Assembly (NCBI GenBank): GCA_903822375.1
Contig: CAIJOU010000251.1
Coordinates: 1-8,953, forward strand
Direction of reading: 5' to 3'
DNA from: Candidatus Hydrogenedentota bacterium
GTDB lineage: Bacteria; Hydrogenedentota; Hydrogenedentia; Hydrogenedentales; CAITNO01
DNA length: 8,953 nucleotides
A program made the position numbers and the translations under genes. Shown here piece after piece: positions 1 through 6,183 of this stretch. The stretch's first letter is position 1, and each line of letters starts with the position of its first letter. The notes under the pieces were generated by a model. It saw only the letters and a list, made by a program, of their open reading frames with translations, ran no database searches and had not been told where the DNA came from.

Positions 1-389
1 ACCATCCAGAGCACGCCGAAGCGGTCGTGGGCCATGCCAAAGCGCGGTGAGAAGAAGGCTTTGGCCAGCGGCACCTGCACCTGCCCGCCGTCGGAGAGCG
101 CACTGAAAACCTTTTCGGCCTCGGCTTCGGTGGGCACGGTGATCGCCAGGGAAAAACCGTGGAACTTGGTCTCTCCGTGGCACATCCCGTCGGAGGCCCA
201 CACCATGGTGTCGCCGATGCGGAAACTGCAATGCATCACCTTGTCTTCCGTGCCGGGCGCGCATCCGGCGGGGTCGGGATTGTCCTTGTAGCGCAGGAGT
301 TCGGTCACCTCAGCGCCCAGCGCCCTGCAGTAGAACGCAAGTGCCTCGTCGCATCGGCCTTCAAAGAAAAGATAGGGTTGAACGTGCAT
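1..389 (-). CDS. PhnB-like VOC-fold protein (glyoxalase/bleomycin-resistance superfamily), C-terminus cut by window edge
   Basis: The reading frame starts at ATG 389-387 and stays open to the left edge, giving 129 complete residues. The start MHVQPYLFFEGRCDEALAFY, the stretch EDKVMHCSFRIGD (about 48-60), the segment GFSLAITVPTEAEAEKVF (78-95) and the ending FFSPRFGMAHDRFGVLWM (112-129) follow the PhnB/3-demethylubiquinone-methyltransferase-like branch of the VOC superfamily. Members are small cytosolic proteins, usually about 135-150 residues, so only the last few residues should be missing. An AAGGAG Shine-Dalgarno sits about 8 nt before the ATG, which supports this start. No promoter is clear, but a perfect 12-bp palindrome lies 18 nt upstream of the start codon. 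The gene is divergent from the helicase. Family assignment is secure. The substrate is unknown, and many PhnB-like proteins have no proven enzymatic activity. Confidence 0.9.
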   Translation of the reverse strand, partial: MHVQPYLFFEGRCDEALAFYCRALGAEVTELLRYKDNPDPAGCAPGTEDKVMHCSFRIGDTMVWASDGMCHGETKFHGFSLAITVPTEAEAEKVFSALSDGGQVQVPLAKAFFSPRFGMAHDRFGVLWM

Positions 390-406
390 TGTTTTCGCTC
401 CTTGAT

Positions 407-418
407 TCTGTCGACAGA
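407..418. promoter_or_regulatory. 12-bp perfect palindrome upstream of the VOC gene, possible operator
   Basis: TCTGTCGACAGA is its own reverse complement, and the flanking three bases on each side (GAT/GTC) extend the symmetry with one mismatch. It lies 18 nt upstream of the VOC start codon and just before its Shine-Dalgarno, where a repressor could act. No regulator gene is adjacent, so the operator role is inference from position and symmetry only. Confidence 0.3.
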
Positions 419-544
419 GTCATTTCTTCTCTCAACCGCCGCCGCCGGCCGGCAATTCCCAGGGTCTCCCCGCTGCCGGGGCGTGGCCGACGAAAGAGTA
501 GCACAGCCTCCAGGGCAGGGGCATCGGCAAATGCGCTTTGACAA

Positions 545-577
545 CGGGGAAGAGAGGGGCATCCGCCCCTTTTCCCG
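545..577. other. GC-rich hairpin in the divergent spacer (terminator-like in both directions)
   Basis: GGGGC (556-560) pairs with GCCCC (565-569) across an ATCC loop. The stem extends through GAGA/TTTT with G-U pairs, and then through GGG/CCC if two A residues bulge. Short T-rich stretches follow on both strands (TTTT on plus, TCTCTT on minus). This resembles a weak bidirectional terminator, but no transcribed gene is visible that it would end. Apart from this hairpin and the dyads listed separately, I see no gene in the 393-bp region 390-782. Confidence 0.35.
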
Positions 578-592
578 GTCCCAGTTGTTACT

Positions 593-633
593 TTTCGCGA
601 AATTCGCCATTTGTCGCGCAAATGGTGTATACT
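593..633 (+). promoter_or_regulatory. Candidate promoter region of the helicase with two dyads and a -10-like box
   Basis: A 10-bp palindrome TTTCGCGAAA (593-602) is followed by CCATTTGtcgcgCAAATGG (607-625), a perfect 7-bp inverted repeat with a 5-nt centre, and then by TATACT (628-633), a good -10 hexamer. No matching -35 is found at 16-18 bp: TTGTCG (611-616) is too close and TTCGCC (603-608) too far, so any promoter here may depend on an activator. If transcription starts near 640, the helicase mRNA has a leader of about 140 nt. This is a position-based proposal and the transcription start is not shown. Confidence 0.35.
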
Positions 634-782
634 TACGTCAATGCAAGAAGAGAAAACCTCTCACGCCGGATCGGGGTCAGGCAGTGTATGCCGTGGTGTC
701 GGCTGGATCATCTTTCCAGACGCATGTTTATATCCCAGTGTTTTCCGGCACGCACAACCCACAGGACAATTGAACCCCCCCC

Positions 783-2000
783 ATGACCTTTGACGAATTC
801 GATCTCGACCCGCGCTGTCTGCGCGTGCTCGAGGGCCAGGGCATCACTGAAGCGACGCCCATCCAGGAACTGGCCATCCCCCCTGTACTCACCGGCCGCG
901 ACCTCATTGCCACCGCCCAAACCGGCACCGGCAAAACCCTCGCATTCTCACTGCCGACCCTGTCCCGTCTGGCCGGCGAAAAGCCCGGCCCGAACCGGAT
1001 GCTCGTGCTCACCCCCACGCGCGAACTCGCCCAGCAGGTCGAGTCCGTCATCAATCCGCTGGCCCGAAAACTGCACCTGACTTCCGTCGTCATCTACGGC
1101 GGCGCGGGCATGCAACTGCAGGCCGACCGGCTCCGGCGCGGCTGCGACATCATTGTCGCCACCCCGGGCCGCCTGCTCGACCACATGGGGCGCGGCTATC
1201 TGCGCTTCACCCATCTTGACATTCTCGTGTTCGACGAGGCGGACCGCATGCTCGACATGGGCTTCCTTCCGGACATCCGCCGCATCATCGCCAAGCTGCC
1301 CAAAGAGCGGCAGACGCTCATGTTCTCGGCCACCTTCGCCAATGAGCTGCGCACCCTGTGCGCGGACATGATGCACGACCCGGACCGGGTGGGCGCGGGA
1401 CCGGCGGCACGGCCCGTCGATGCGGTGCGCCAGGTGGTCTATCCCGTGCGCCAGGACGAGAAGTCCAAACTGCTGCTCCAGATCCTCCGGGAAAACCAGA
1501 TAGACTCGGCCCTCGTGTTCATGCGCACCAAACACCGCACGGACCGGCTTGGCCGCATGCTCAAGGAGGCCGGCTTCAACGCCACGTTCATCCACGGCGA
1601 CCTGTCCCAGGCGCACCGGCAGCGTGCGCTCGAAGGGTTCCGCTCGGGCCGGGCGAACATTTTGGTCGCCACGGACGTGGCGGCGCGCGGACTCGACGTG
1701 GACGGCATTTCGCATGTCATCAACTACGACATCCCGCAGACCGCGGACGATTACATCCACCGCATCGGCCGCACCGCCCGCGCACAGCGCGAGGGGGATG
1801 CGATTACCTTCGTCTGTCCGAACGAGCATTCGGCCCTGGGCGCCATTGAAAAGGCGCTGGGACAGAACCTGCCCCGCAAGGAGTACGAGGGTGCGCCGGT
1901 GATCATCAGTGTGTACCACGCGCCCGGAACGAAGGGTGCCGCCGGGGGGCCGGCCGGCGCGCGCCGCATGCGCGGCAGGAGCCTGCTCCGCAGACGGTAG
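783..2000 (+). CDS. DEAD-box ATP-dependent RNA helicase, RhlE-like
   Basis: This 405-residue protein is an ATP-dependent RNA helicase of the bacterial RhlE-like DEAD-box group, expected in the cytosol in RNA remodelling, ribosome assembly or RNA decay. All core motifs are present in order: Q motif TPIQ (25-28), Walker A AQTGTGKT (45-52), PTRELAQQ (78-85), GG (106-107), TPGR (127-130), DEAD (151-154), SAT (182-184), LVFMRTK (244-250), ATDVAARGLD (296-305) and HRIGRTAR (326-333). The core is followed by a short Gly/Arg-rich tail (about 380-405), without the long basic extension of some RhlE proteins. ATG 783 is chosen because MTFDEFDLDPRCLRVL matches the normal family start. It has no good Shine-Dalgarno and is directly preceded by eight C residues. 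The gene is monocistronic and ends in a strong intrinsic terminator. A cold-induced role is possible but not shown. Confidence 0.95.
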   Translation: MTFDEFDLDPRCLRVLEGQGITEATPIQELAIPPVLTGRDLIATAQTGTGKTLAFSLPTLSRLAGEKPGPNRMLVLTPTRELAQQVESVINPLARKLHLTSVVIYGGAGMQLQADRLRRGCDIIVATPGRLLDHMGRGYLRFTHLDILVFDEADRMLDMGFLPDIRRIIAKLPKERQTLMFSATFANELRTLCADMMHDPDRVGAGPAARPVDAVRQVVYPVRQDEKSKLLLQILRENQIDSALVFMRTKHRTDRLGRMLKEAGFNATFIHGDLSQAHRQRALEGFRSGRANILVATDVAARGLDVDGISHVINYDIPQTADDYIHRIGRTARAQREGDAITFVCPNEHSALGAIEKALGQNLPRKEYEGAPVIISVYHAPGTKGAAGGPAGARRMRGRSLLRRR

Positions 2001-2050
2001 GCCGCTGGAAACACAGGGCGCATACAGGGCCCTATGACTGAGAACATTTG

Positions 2051-2089
2051 CCGTCCCGCACCGATGAGGTGCGGGACGGTTCTTCTTTT
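2051..2089 (+). terminator. Rho-independent terminator of the helicase gene
   Basis: CCGTCCCGCACC (2051-2062) and GGTGCGGGACGG (2068-2079) form a perfect 12-bp stem with a 5-nt GATGA loop, followed at once by TTCTTCTTTT (2080-2089). The helicase stop codon is about 50 nt upstream. The minus strand has no T-rich tail after the stem, so it should work mainly for plus-strand transcription. Confidence 0.9.
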
Positions 2090-2127
2090 GCGAAACAAGG
2101 CAGTTGGTTTCGGAAGGGGGCGCCGGG

Positions 2128-2236
2128 TGAAAGGACACAAAGGACTTCAGGGACGGAAGGGACAAAATGGGAAGCCTCTTTGAAGCCAAGCGCTGTCATG
2201 GTCGTTTGCGTCCCTTTGGTCGTTTTGGTCCCCTGC
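2128..2236. repeat. Degenerate 9-bp-period repeat in two inverted arms
   Basis: On the plus strand four 9-mers ending in GGAC run exactly 9 bp apart: TGAAAGGAC, ACAAAGGAC, TTCAGGGAC and GGAAGGGAC (2128-2163). After a 37-bp centre the same type of unit appears inverted: GTC begins at 2201, 2210, 2219 and 2228, which on the minus strand reads GCAGGGGAC, CAAAACGAC, CAAAGGGAC and GCAAACGAC. The shared unit is roughly NNAARGGAC. Folded on itself, the arms match at 23 of 36 positions by hand alignment. The block lies between convergent genes, downstream of the helicase terminator. A 9-bp period is three codons, but translations of the two arms on the strands with open frames look like low-complexity text and have no protein partner. 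Function is unknown. It could be a protein-binding array, a structural element or mobile-element debris. Confidence 0.7.
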
Positions 2237-2261
2237 CCGGAGAACAGGCAGGTTGTAACGA

Positions 2262-2346
2262 GCAAGGGTACAAGCACCTGTTTCCGGTGCAAGTCGGTTT
2301 TGGCACAGGCACGCTGTGGACGGAAACAGGATGCCAGTCCCCTTGC
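2262..2346. repeat. 85-bp long imperfect hairpin in the convergent spacer (REP- or MITE-like, or 3'-UTR structure)
   Basis: Paired blocks from outside in are GCAAGGG (2262-2268) with CCCTTGC (2340-2346), AC (2270-2271) with GT (2337-2338), GCA (2274-2276) with TGC (2332-2334), and CCTGTTTCCG (2277-2286) with CGGAAACAGG (2321-2330). One A bulges (2331). That makes 22 pairs around a 34-nt centre, which itself holds GTGC/GCAC. It lies 24 nt beyond the stop of the minus-strand envelope gene and has no T-tract on either strand, so it is not a standard intrinsic terminator. It could protect the 3' end of the exporter operon mRNA or be a non-autonomous repeat. Copy number in the genome cannot be seen here. 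Confidence 0.6.
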
Positions 2347-2364
2347 GGTGGCCGGTCCCCCTGC
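2329..2364. repeat. Two-copy imperfect 18-bp tandem repeat
   Basis: GGATGCCAGTCCCCTTGC (2329-2346) is followed directly by GGTGGCCGGTCCCCCTGC (2347-2364), with 14 of 18 positions equal. The first copy forms the outer right arm of the adjoining long hairpin, so the second looks like a duplicated arm. It ends six bases before the stop codon of the envelope gene. Confidence 0.6.
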
Positions 2365-2369
2365 GGGCG

Positions 2370-3092
2370 CTATTGCACCGGGACCAGCGTGACCGGTCCG
2401 AGGTTTCCGGACTCGCCCGGAAGAAGCGTGACGTCCTCCACGCGCAGGCGGCCGGAGGGGCTCTCCATCTGCACGGCGAACATGCCGGGCGGCACCCGGT
2501 CAAAGGCGACCGCGCCGCCGCCGTCCGTGAGCGCCTCGGAGGGCCACCAGGGGCCGCGCTTGGGGTGGAACATCATGAGATGCACGGTTTCGTTCGCGGC
2601 GGGCGCGCCGTCGGGCCGCAGCAGCAGTGCGTGCAGCGAGGCGGCCTTGGCCATGGCAATTTTCCCCTCGGTGGCGGAGTCTTCCTCACTCGGCACCACG
2701 TCGAAATAGTTGTTGGGGAAATACTCGAGCGTCGGGTCCCACACGCGCAGGCAGACCTTGCGGTCGCCGGGGAACACGAAAGTGCTCACGCCTGAGGCGT
2801 CCGTCGGGTCCCCGTGCGCAAGCGGCTCGTCAAAGGCGTTCGGCTCCAAGGTGATGATGGGCACCATTCCCGGCAACGGCGTGGCGTCGGACAGCGACAC
2901 GGCGGTCAGCGTTGCGGTGACGGTGGGCGCATGTTTCTCCGCCGGCGCGGCAGGCGTGGGCGCAGCCGCAGGGGCCGGCGGCGGCAACGGCGCGGATTTG
3001 CCGGGCAGGAACGCGAAGATGCAGACGCACAACACCAAAGAGATCGCACCCACTGCCAGAACACCGCGGATGACCCTCGCGCGCGGACTCAT
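2370..3092 (-). CDS. Membrane-anchored protein with two beta-sandwich-like (carboxypeptidase-regulatory-like) segments
   Basis: This 240-residue protein has a basic N-terminus (RARVIR), one hydrophobic helix at about 11-29, a Pro/Ala-rich linker at about 33-52, and then an extracytoplasmic part. No proper lipobox precedes Cys22 or Cys24, so a signal anchor is more likely than lipidation. The soluble part has two similar segments: 60-150 with TDASG at 98-102, and 152-238 with LRPDGAPAANETVHL (158-172) and TDGGGAVAFDRVPPGMFAV (189-207). The second follows the pattern of carboxypeptidase-regulatory-like/CnaB-type beta-sandwich modules, which usually mediate protein or glycan contacts and are not enzymes. 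Its ATG overlaps the exporter stop codon as ATGA, so the two should be translationally coupled. It is probably an accessory or envelope-facing partner of the exporter. That role is inferred from coupling alone, and I recognise no named family for the whole protein. Confidence 0.8.
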   Translation of the reverse strand: MSPRARVIRGVLAVGAISLVLCVCIFAFLPGKSAPLPPPAPAAAPTPAAPAEKHAPTVTATLTAVSLSDATPLPGMVPIITLEPNAFDEPLAHGDPTDASGVSTFVFPGDRKVCLRVWDPTLEYFPNNYFDVVPSEEDSATEGKIAMAKAASLHALLLRPDGAPAANETVHLMMFHPKRGPWWPSEALTDGGGAVAFDRVPPGMFAVQMESPSGRLRVEDVTLLPGESGNLGPVTLVPVQ

Positions 3093-5089
3093 TTCACGAC
3101 GTCCGTGACGGCCGCCTCGTTGCGGAACTGCGTGTCGTGCAGGCGCCGGTAGATGCCGCCGCGGGCAATGAGTTCGTCGTGCGTGCCCTCTTCGGCGACA
3201 CGCCCCCCGTCCATCACGACGATGCGGTCGGCGCGGCGGACGGTCGACAGCCGGTGCGCGATGACGATGGTTGTTCGGCCGGCGACAAAGTGGTCGAGCG
3301 CGTCCTGAATCAGCCGTTCACTTTCGGAATCGAGGCTGGAGGTCGCCTCGTCGAGGATGAGAATCGCCGGGTCCTTGATGATCGCGCGCGCGATGGCCAG
3401 GCGCTGGCGCTGCCCGCCCGAGAGGTTGCCGCCCGAGTCGCTCAGCATGCTGTCGTAGCCCTGGGGCAGCGTGTCCACAAACCCGTCCGCGTTGGCCGCG
3501 TGCGCCGCGCCGCGCACGCGCTCGTCTGTGTACTGGGTGCGGCCGAAGGCAATGTTCGCGCGCACCGATTCGGCAAACAGGACCGTGTCCTGCGTCACGA
3601 TGCTCATCTGCTCGCGCAGGCTGTGGAAGGTGGCGTTGCGTATGTCCACCCCGTCGATGGTGATGCGGCCGGCGCTCACGTCGTAGAAGCGCGGCACCAG
3701 CTTGGCCATGGTGCTCTTGCCCGCGCCGCTGGAGCCCACCAGCGCGACCATCTGCCCCTTCTTGATCTCCAGCGATACATCGCGGATCACCGTGTCGCTG
3801 CCGTTGTAGGAGAAGGACACGTTCTCAAAGCGAATTGCGTCGCGCAGGGGGGCGATGTCCGCCGCGCCGGGCACCTCCACGATGTCGGGCTTGATGTCGA
3901 TCATCTCAAAGCAGCGCTCGGCGCTGGCCACGCTGGTCTGCACCAGGTTGTTCACGTCGGACATCTTGCGCACGGGGTCGAGCATCATCGCCAGCGCGAA
4001 GTACAGCTTTGCGAGATCGCCCGCGTCGAGCAGGCCCGCCTCGACGCGGCGCCCGCTGAACAGCACGAAGCCCACCACGCCCAGCACGAGCAGGAATTCG
4101 GTGGTGGGGCCCGTGGCGGCGTGCAGACGGCCCATGCGGTACAGGAACTGGCGCAGCTTGTCGATCTCGGCGCGAACGCGCCCGATCTCGTACTGTTCCA
4201 TGTTGTAGCCCTTGATGATCGCGATACCGCGCACGGTTTCGTTGACCACCGAGGTCATGGAGGCGATCTTCTGCAGCGAGCGGCGCACGCTCTTGCGCAT
4301 CTTCTTTCCGATGAACACCAGCGCGTAGAGCACCACGGGAAGGACGCAGACGCCCACAATGGTCAACTGCCAGTCCACGCTGACCGCCACGGCAAACAGG
4401 ATCAGAATCTTGAAGGGTTCGCGCATCATCTTGACGAACACGCCCTCAAGCCCGCGGTTCACCATGAACATGTCGTTGTTGAACCGCGACAGGATCTCAC
4501 CGGACGGGCGCGACTCAAAAAAGCCCATCGACTGGCGCATCAGGTTCTCGTACAGGTCCTTGCCCACGTCGGTCGTGACGCGCGCGCCAATCGTGGCCGC
4601 AAAGTATTCCTGAAAGAAGCGCGCAACGCCCACGAAAAGCGCCAGCAGTGTGACCAGCACACAGGCAATCACCAGCGCGCGCATGCGGTCCGCGCGCATG
4701 GCGGTCACCAGCCCGCGGAAGTGCGTGTCCAGCCCGGACGGGGCCCAGCCCACGTAGTCACGAAGCATGTCCGAGTAGTCGTGGAGGTCGCGGCACATCT
4801 TCTCCGCCGGGTCTTCCTTGAGGAGGGACTTGCCATGCACGTCCACAGGGGGTGCCGACAGTTCCGCGGCGGTGGGCGGCGTGTAAAAGGTCAGTTTGAT
4901 GACCGTACCGACCGTCACCAGCATGGCGCCAAAGGACACGGCGATCACAATCGCCAGCGCCATCGATGTCAGGAGCCGGGCCTTATAGCGCCAGGCATAG
5001 CCCAGCAACCGCTTGTACACCGCCCAGGCCGAGCCTTTGGGTTGGTGCATGGCGGAAGAAGAAAGGTTGCCGCCGCTGATGCCGAGCAT
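3089..5089 (-). CDS. MsbA-like ABC exporter (fused transmembrane and ATPase half-transporter)
   Basis: This 666-residue half-transporter should act as a homodimer in the inner membrane, moving lipid or another hydrophobic substrate outward by ATP hydrolysis. The membrane domain covers about 25-395, with likely helices near 42-66, 137-157, 225-240, 243-262, 332-346 and 357-371. The ATPase domain shows A-loop Tyr428, Walker A GSSGAGKST (452-460), Q-loop Gln500, signature LSGGQ (556-560), Walker B ILILD plus catalytic Glu581, D-loop SSLD (584-587) and H-loop His612, so it looks fully active. About 70 mostly hydrophilic residues (67-135) lie between the first two helices, where MsbA-type exporters usually have a short loop. 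ATG 5089 is supported by GAGGA about 7 nt upstream; Met14 has no such site. The gene leads a two-gene unit with the beta-sandwich protein. Lipid A precursor is the first guess for substrate, but peptides or other lipids are possible. Confidence 0.93.
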   Translation of the reverse strand: MLGISGGNLSSSAMHQPKGSAWAVYKRLLGYAWRYKARLLTSMALAIVIAVSFGAMLVTVGTVIKLTFYTPPTAAELSAPPVDVHGKSLLKEDPAEKMCRDLHDYSDMLRDYVGWAPSGLDTHFRGLVTAMRADRMRALVIACVLVTLLALFVGVARFFQEYFAATIGARVTTDVGKDLYENLMRQSMGFFESRPSGEILSRFNNDMFMVNRGLEGVFVKMMREPFKILILFAVAVSVDWQLTIVGVCVLPVVLYALVFIGKKMRKSVRRSLQKIASMTSVVNETVRGIAIIKGYNMEQYEIGRVRAEIDKLRQFLYRMGRLHAATGPTTEFLLVLGVVGFVLFSGRRVEAGLLDAGDLAKLYFALAMMLDPVRKMSDVNNLVQTSVASAERCFEMIDIKPDIVEVPGAADIAPLRDAIRFENVSFSYNGSDTVIRDVSLEIKKGQMVALVGSSGAGKSTMAKLVPRFYDVSAGRITIDGVDIRNATFHSLREQMSIVTQDTVLFAESVRANIAFGRTQYTDERVRGAAHAANADGFVDTLPQGYDSMLSDSGGNLSGGQRQRLAIARAIIKDPAILILDEATSSLDSESERLIQDALDHFVAGRTTIVIAHRLSTVRRADRIVVMDGGRVAEEGTHDELIARGGIYRRLHDTQFRNEAAVTDVVK

Positions 5090-5137
5090 GATGAATCCTC
5101 AGAAAACCCTTGAAAACACGCAGGTTAGACGGTTGTA

Positions 5138-5167
5138 ATGGTAGCATAGCCACGCGGGATCGGTCAA
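5138..5167 (-). promoter_or_regulatory. Probable sigma70-type promoter of the exporter operon
   Basis: Reading the minus strand, TTGACC (plus 5162-5167) and TACCAT (plus 5138-5143) are 18 bp apart, and TGC directly before the -10 makes an extended -10. Transcription would start near 5131 and leave a leader of about 40 nt before the exporter ATG at 5089. The -35 matches the consensus at 5 of 6 positions and the -10 at 4 of 6. Confidence 0.5.
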
Positions 5168-5180
5168 AGGACCTGCGGAA

Positions 5181-5291
5181 TCAAGCCGCGGTTTCAGCCG
5201 GGGGAACCCCGTCCATCATGCACTGCGCCACCGACTTCGTGTTCGCGTGAATCGCCGGAATATCACCGCCAACCCTTTTCGGGATTCCAAG
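5181..5291 (-). other. Open 36-codon frame overlapping the abiEii end, possible remnant of an older gene
   Basis: In a frame different from abiEii, the minus strand is open from just after a TGA to a TGA at 5183-5181. It reads LGIPKRVGGDIPAIHANTKS followed by VAQCMMDGVPPAETAA. The part beyond the abiEii stop looks more protein-like than random sequence, but there is no plausible start codon and I recognise no family. It could be the C-terminal stub of a gene cut by the arrival of the AbiE module, or chance. The remaining sequence between 5090 and 5262 holds only the exporter promoter and leader. Confidence 0.2.
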
Positions 5292-6183
5292 TCATGGCAA
5301 AAGGGGTCCCGGCCTGCAATGACCGCAATGGCGGCATGACAAAGTGCGAGATTTGCCGGACTGTGCCACCAAGGTCATCGGACGGGTTGACGGGCTTCGT
5401 CTTCTTGACGAACGCTCTCCACTGAATCTGTTTCGCCCCATCCGTGAAGAATGCCTCTGTCAATGCGAAGGGTTCGCTTTCCGGCAACAGAGTCTGCCGT
5501 CTCTGGAATGTCTTCACGATGACCTCGCGGAGAATGCGTCCCTCGAACTCGAATATCTGGGACAACAGGCACACGTCATAGAAGTCTTTCATTCGGCTGT
5601 TGGGAAGACCAAGTCGCACCATGGCTTCGAGTTTCTCCGCAACCACGGTGTATCGGGGATAGGCCTTCAGGATCGCCGGCGGCCCGTCAAGCAGCGCCGG
5701 AAAGACAACGATGTCGGGACCGGGTGTTATGGCGTCTCCAAAGCCGATATCGATTTGCAGGGGAATGCGGGCTTGATGGAGCAGGCCTTCGAGCGTCACC
5801 CTGACCCCATCGTATTCCTGTTCCTCCCTGATGGCCGCGGCCTCCAGACTTGCTGTGCGATAGACCATGCCATCCTCCGCTTCGAGGTTAATGCGGCAAA
5901 CTTCTGAAAAGACATCGGTTATGTTCTTCACGTCAGGCGAGCCGAAACCGAGCAGGTCCGCATCGCGCGTGACCCGAAAACTGCGGCCCTTCCAGACGAG
6001 GAACATGCTCGCCCCCTTGAGAACAAACCGTTCTTTGTGAGGTGATATGCTGAGGCGGTACAGGAATCGCTCCAGGCCGTACCGCAGAAGAAGCAGATTG
6101 AGGTCCTGCTTCTCCGCCCGTGATATGCCGTGAAGGCGCTGGAACACGGAGTGCCCCATGTTTCGCTTGTTCGCGGGGCTCAC
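5263..6183 (-). CDS. abiEii: AbiEii-type nucleotidyltransferase toxin of a type IV toxin-antitoxin system
   Basis: This is a 306-residue toxin of the AbiEii/AbiGii family, a DNA-polymerase-beta-like nucleotidyltransferase. Related toxins bind nucleoside triphosphates and block growth, some by modifying tRNA. Residues count from GTG 6183. Seen in order are SVFQRL near the N-terminus, RYGLERFLYRLS (34-45), KGAS (56-59) corresponding to motif I, the RDAD pair with Asp74 and Asp76, LQIDIGFGDAITPGP (142-156), VAEKLEAMVRLG (181-192), and SRMKDFYD (196-203) with Lys199 and Asp203. The ending FVMPPLRSLQAGTPF plus W...GWR matches the usual family C-terminus, so the gene appears intact. The GTG start is chosen because GGAG lies 8 nt upstream inside abiEi, it overlaps the abiEi stop as GTGA, and translation from it matches family N-termini. 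ATG 6159 is the main alternative. The upstream ATG 6228 would add residues unlike the family. Confidence 0.92.
   Translation of the reverse strand: MSPANKRNMGHSVFQRLHGISRAEKQDLNLLLLRYGLERFLYRLSISPHKERFVLKGASMFLVWKGRSFRVTRDADLLGFGSPDVKNITDVFSEVCRINLEAEDGMVYRTASLEAAAIREEQEYDGVRVTLEGLLHQARIPLQIDIGFGDAITPGPDIVVFPALLDGPPAILKAYPRYTVVAEKLEAMVRLGLPNSRMKDFYDVCLLSQIFEFEGRILREVIVKTFQRRQTLLPESEPFALTEAFFTDGAKQIQWRAFVKKTKPVNPSDDLGGTVRQISHFVMPPLRSLQAGTPFAMTWNPEKGWR

Noticed and set aside
159..793. Plus-strand open frames over the VOC gene and the divergent spacer
   Set aside because: The VOC protein on the minus strand explains the left part. The rest has no ribosome site or conserved pattern, and one frame overlaps the helicase start.
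948..2189. 413-codon open frame on the minus strand opposite the helicase
   Set aside because: The helicase motifs are all on the plus strand. The antisense product is Arg/His/Val-rich without family features, and it runs through the terminator.
3137..5113. 658-codon open frame on the plus strand opposite the ABC exporter
   Set aside because: It is antisense to a gene with complete ABC motifs. Its translation is His/Ala/Val/Arg-rich low-complexity text with no recognisable domain, as is common opposite GC-rich genes.
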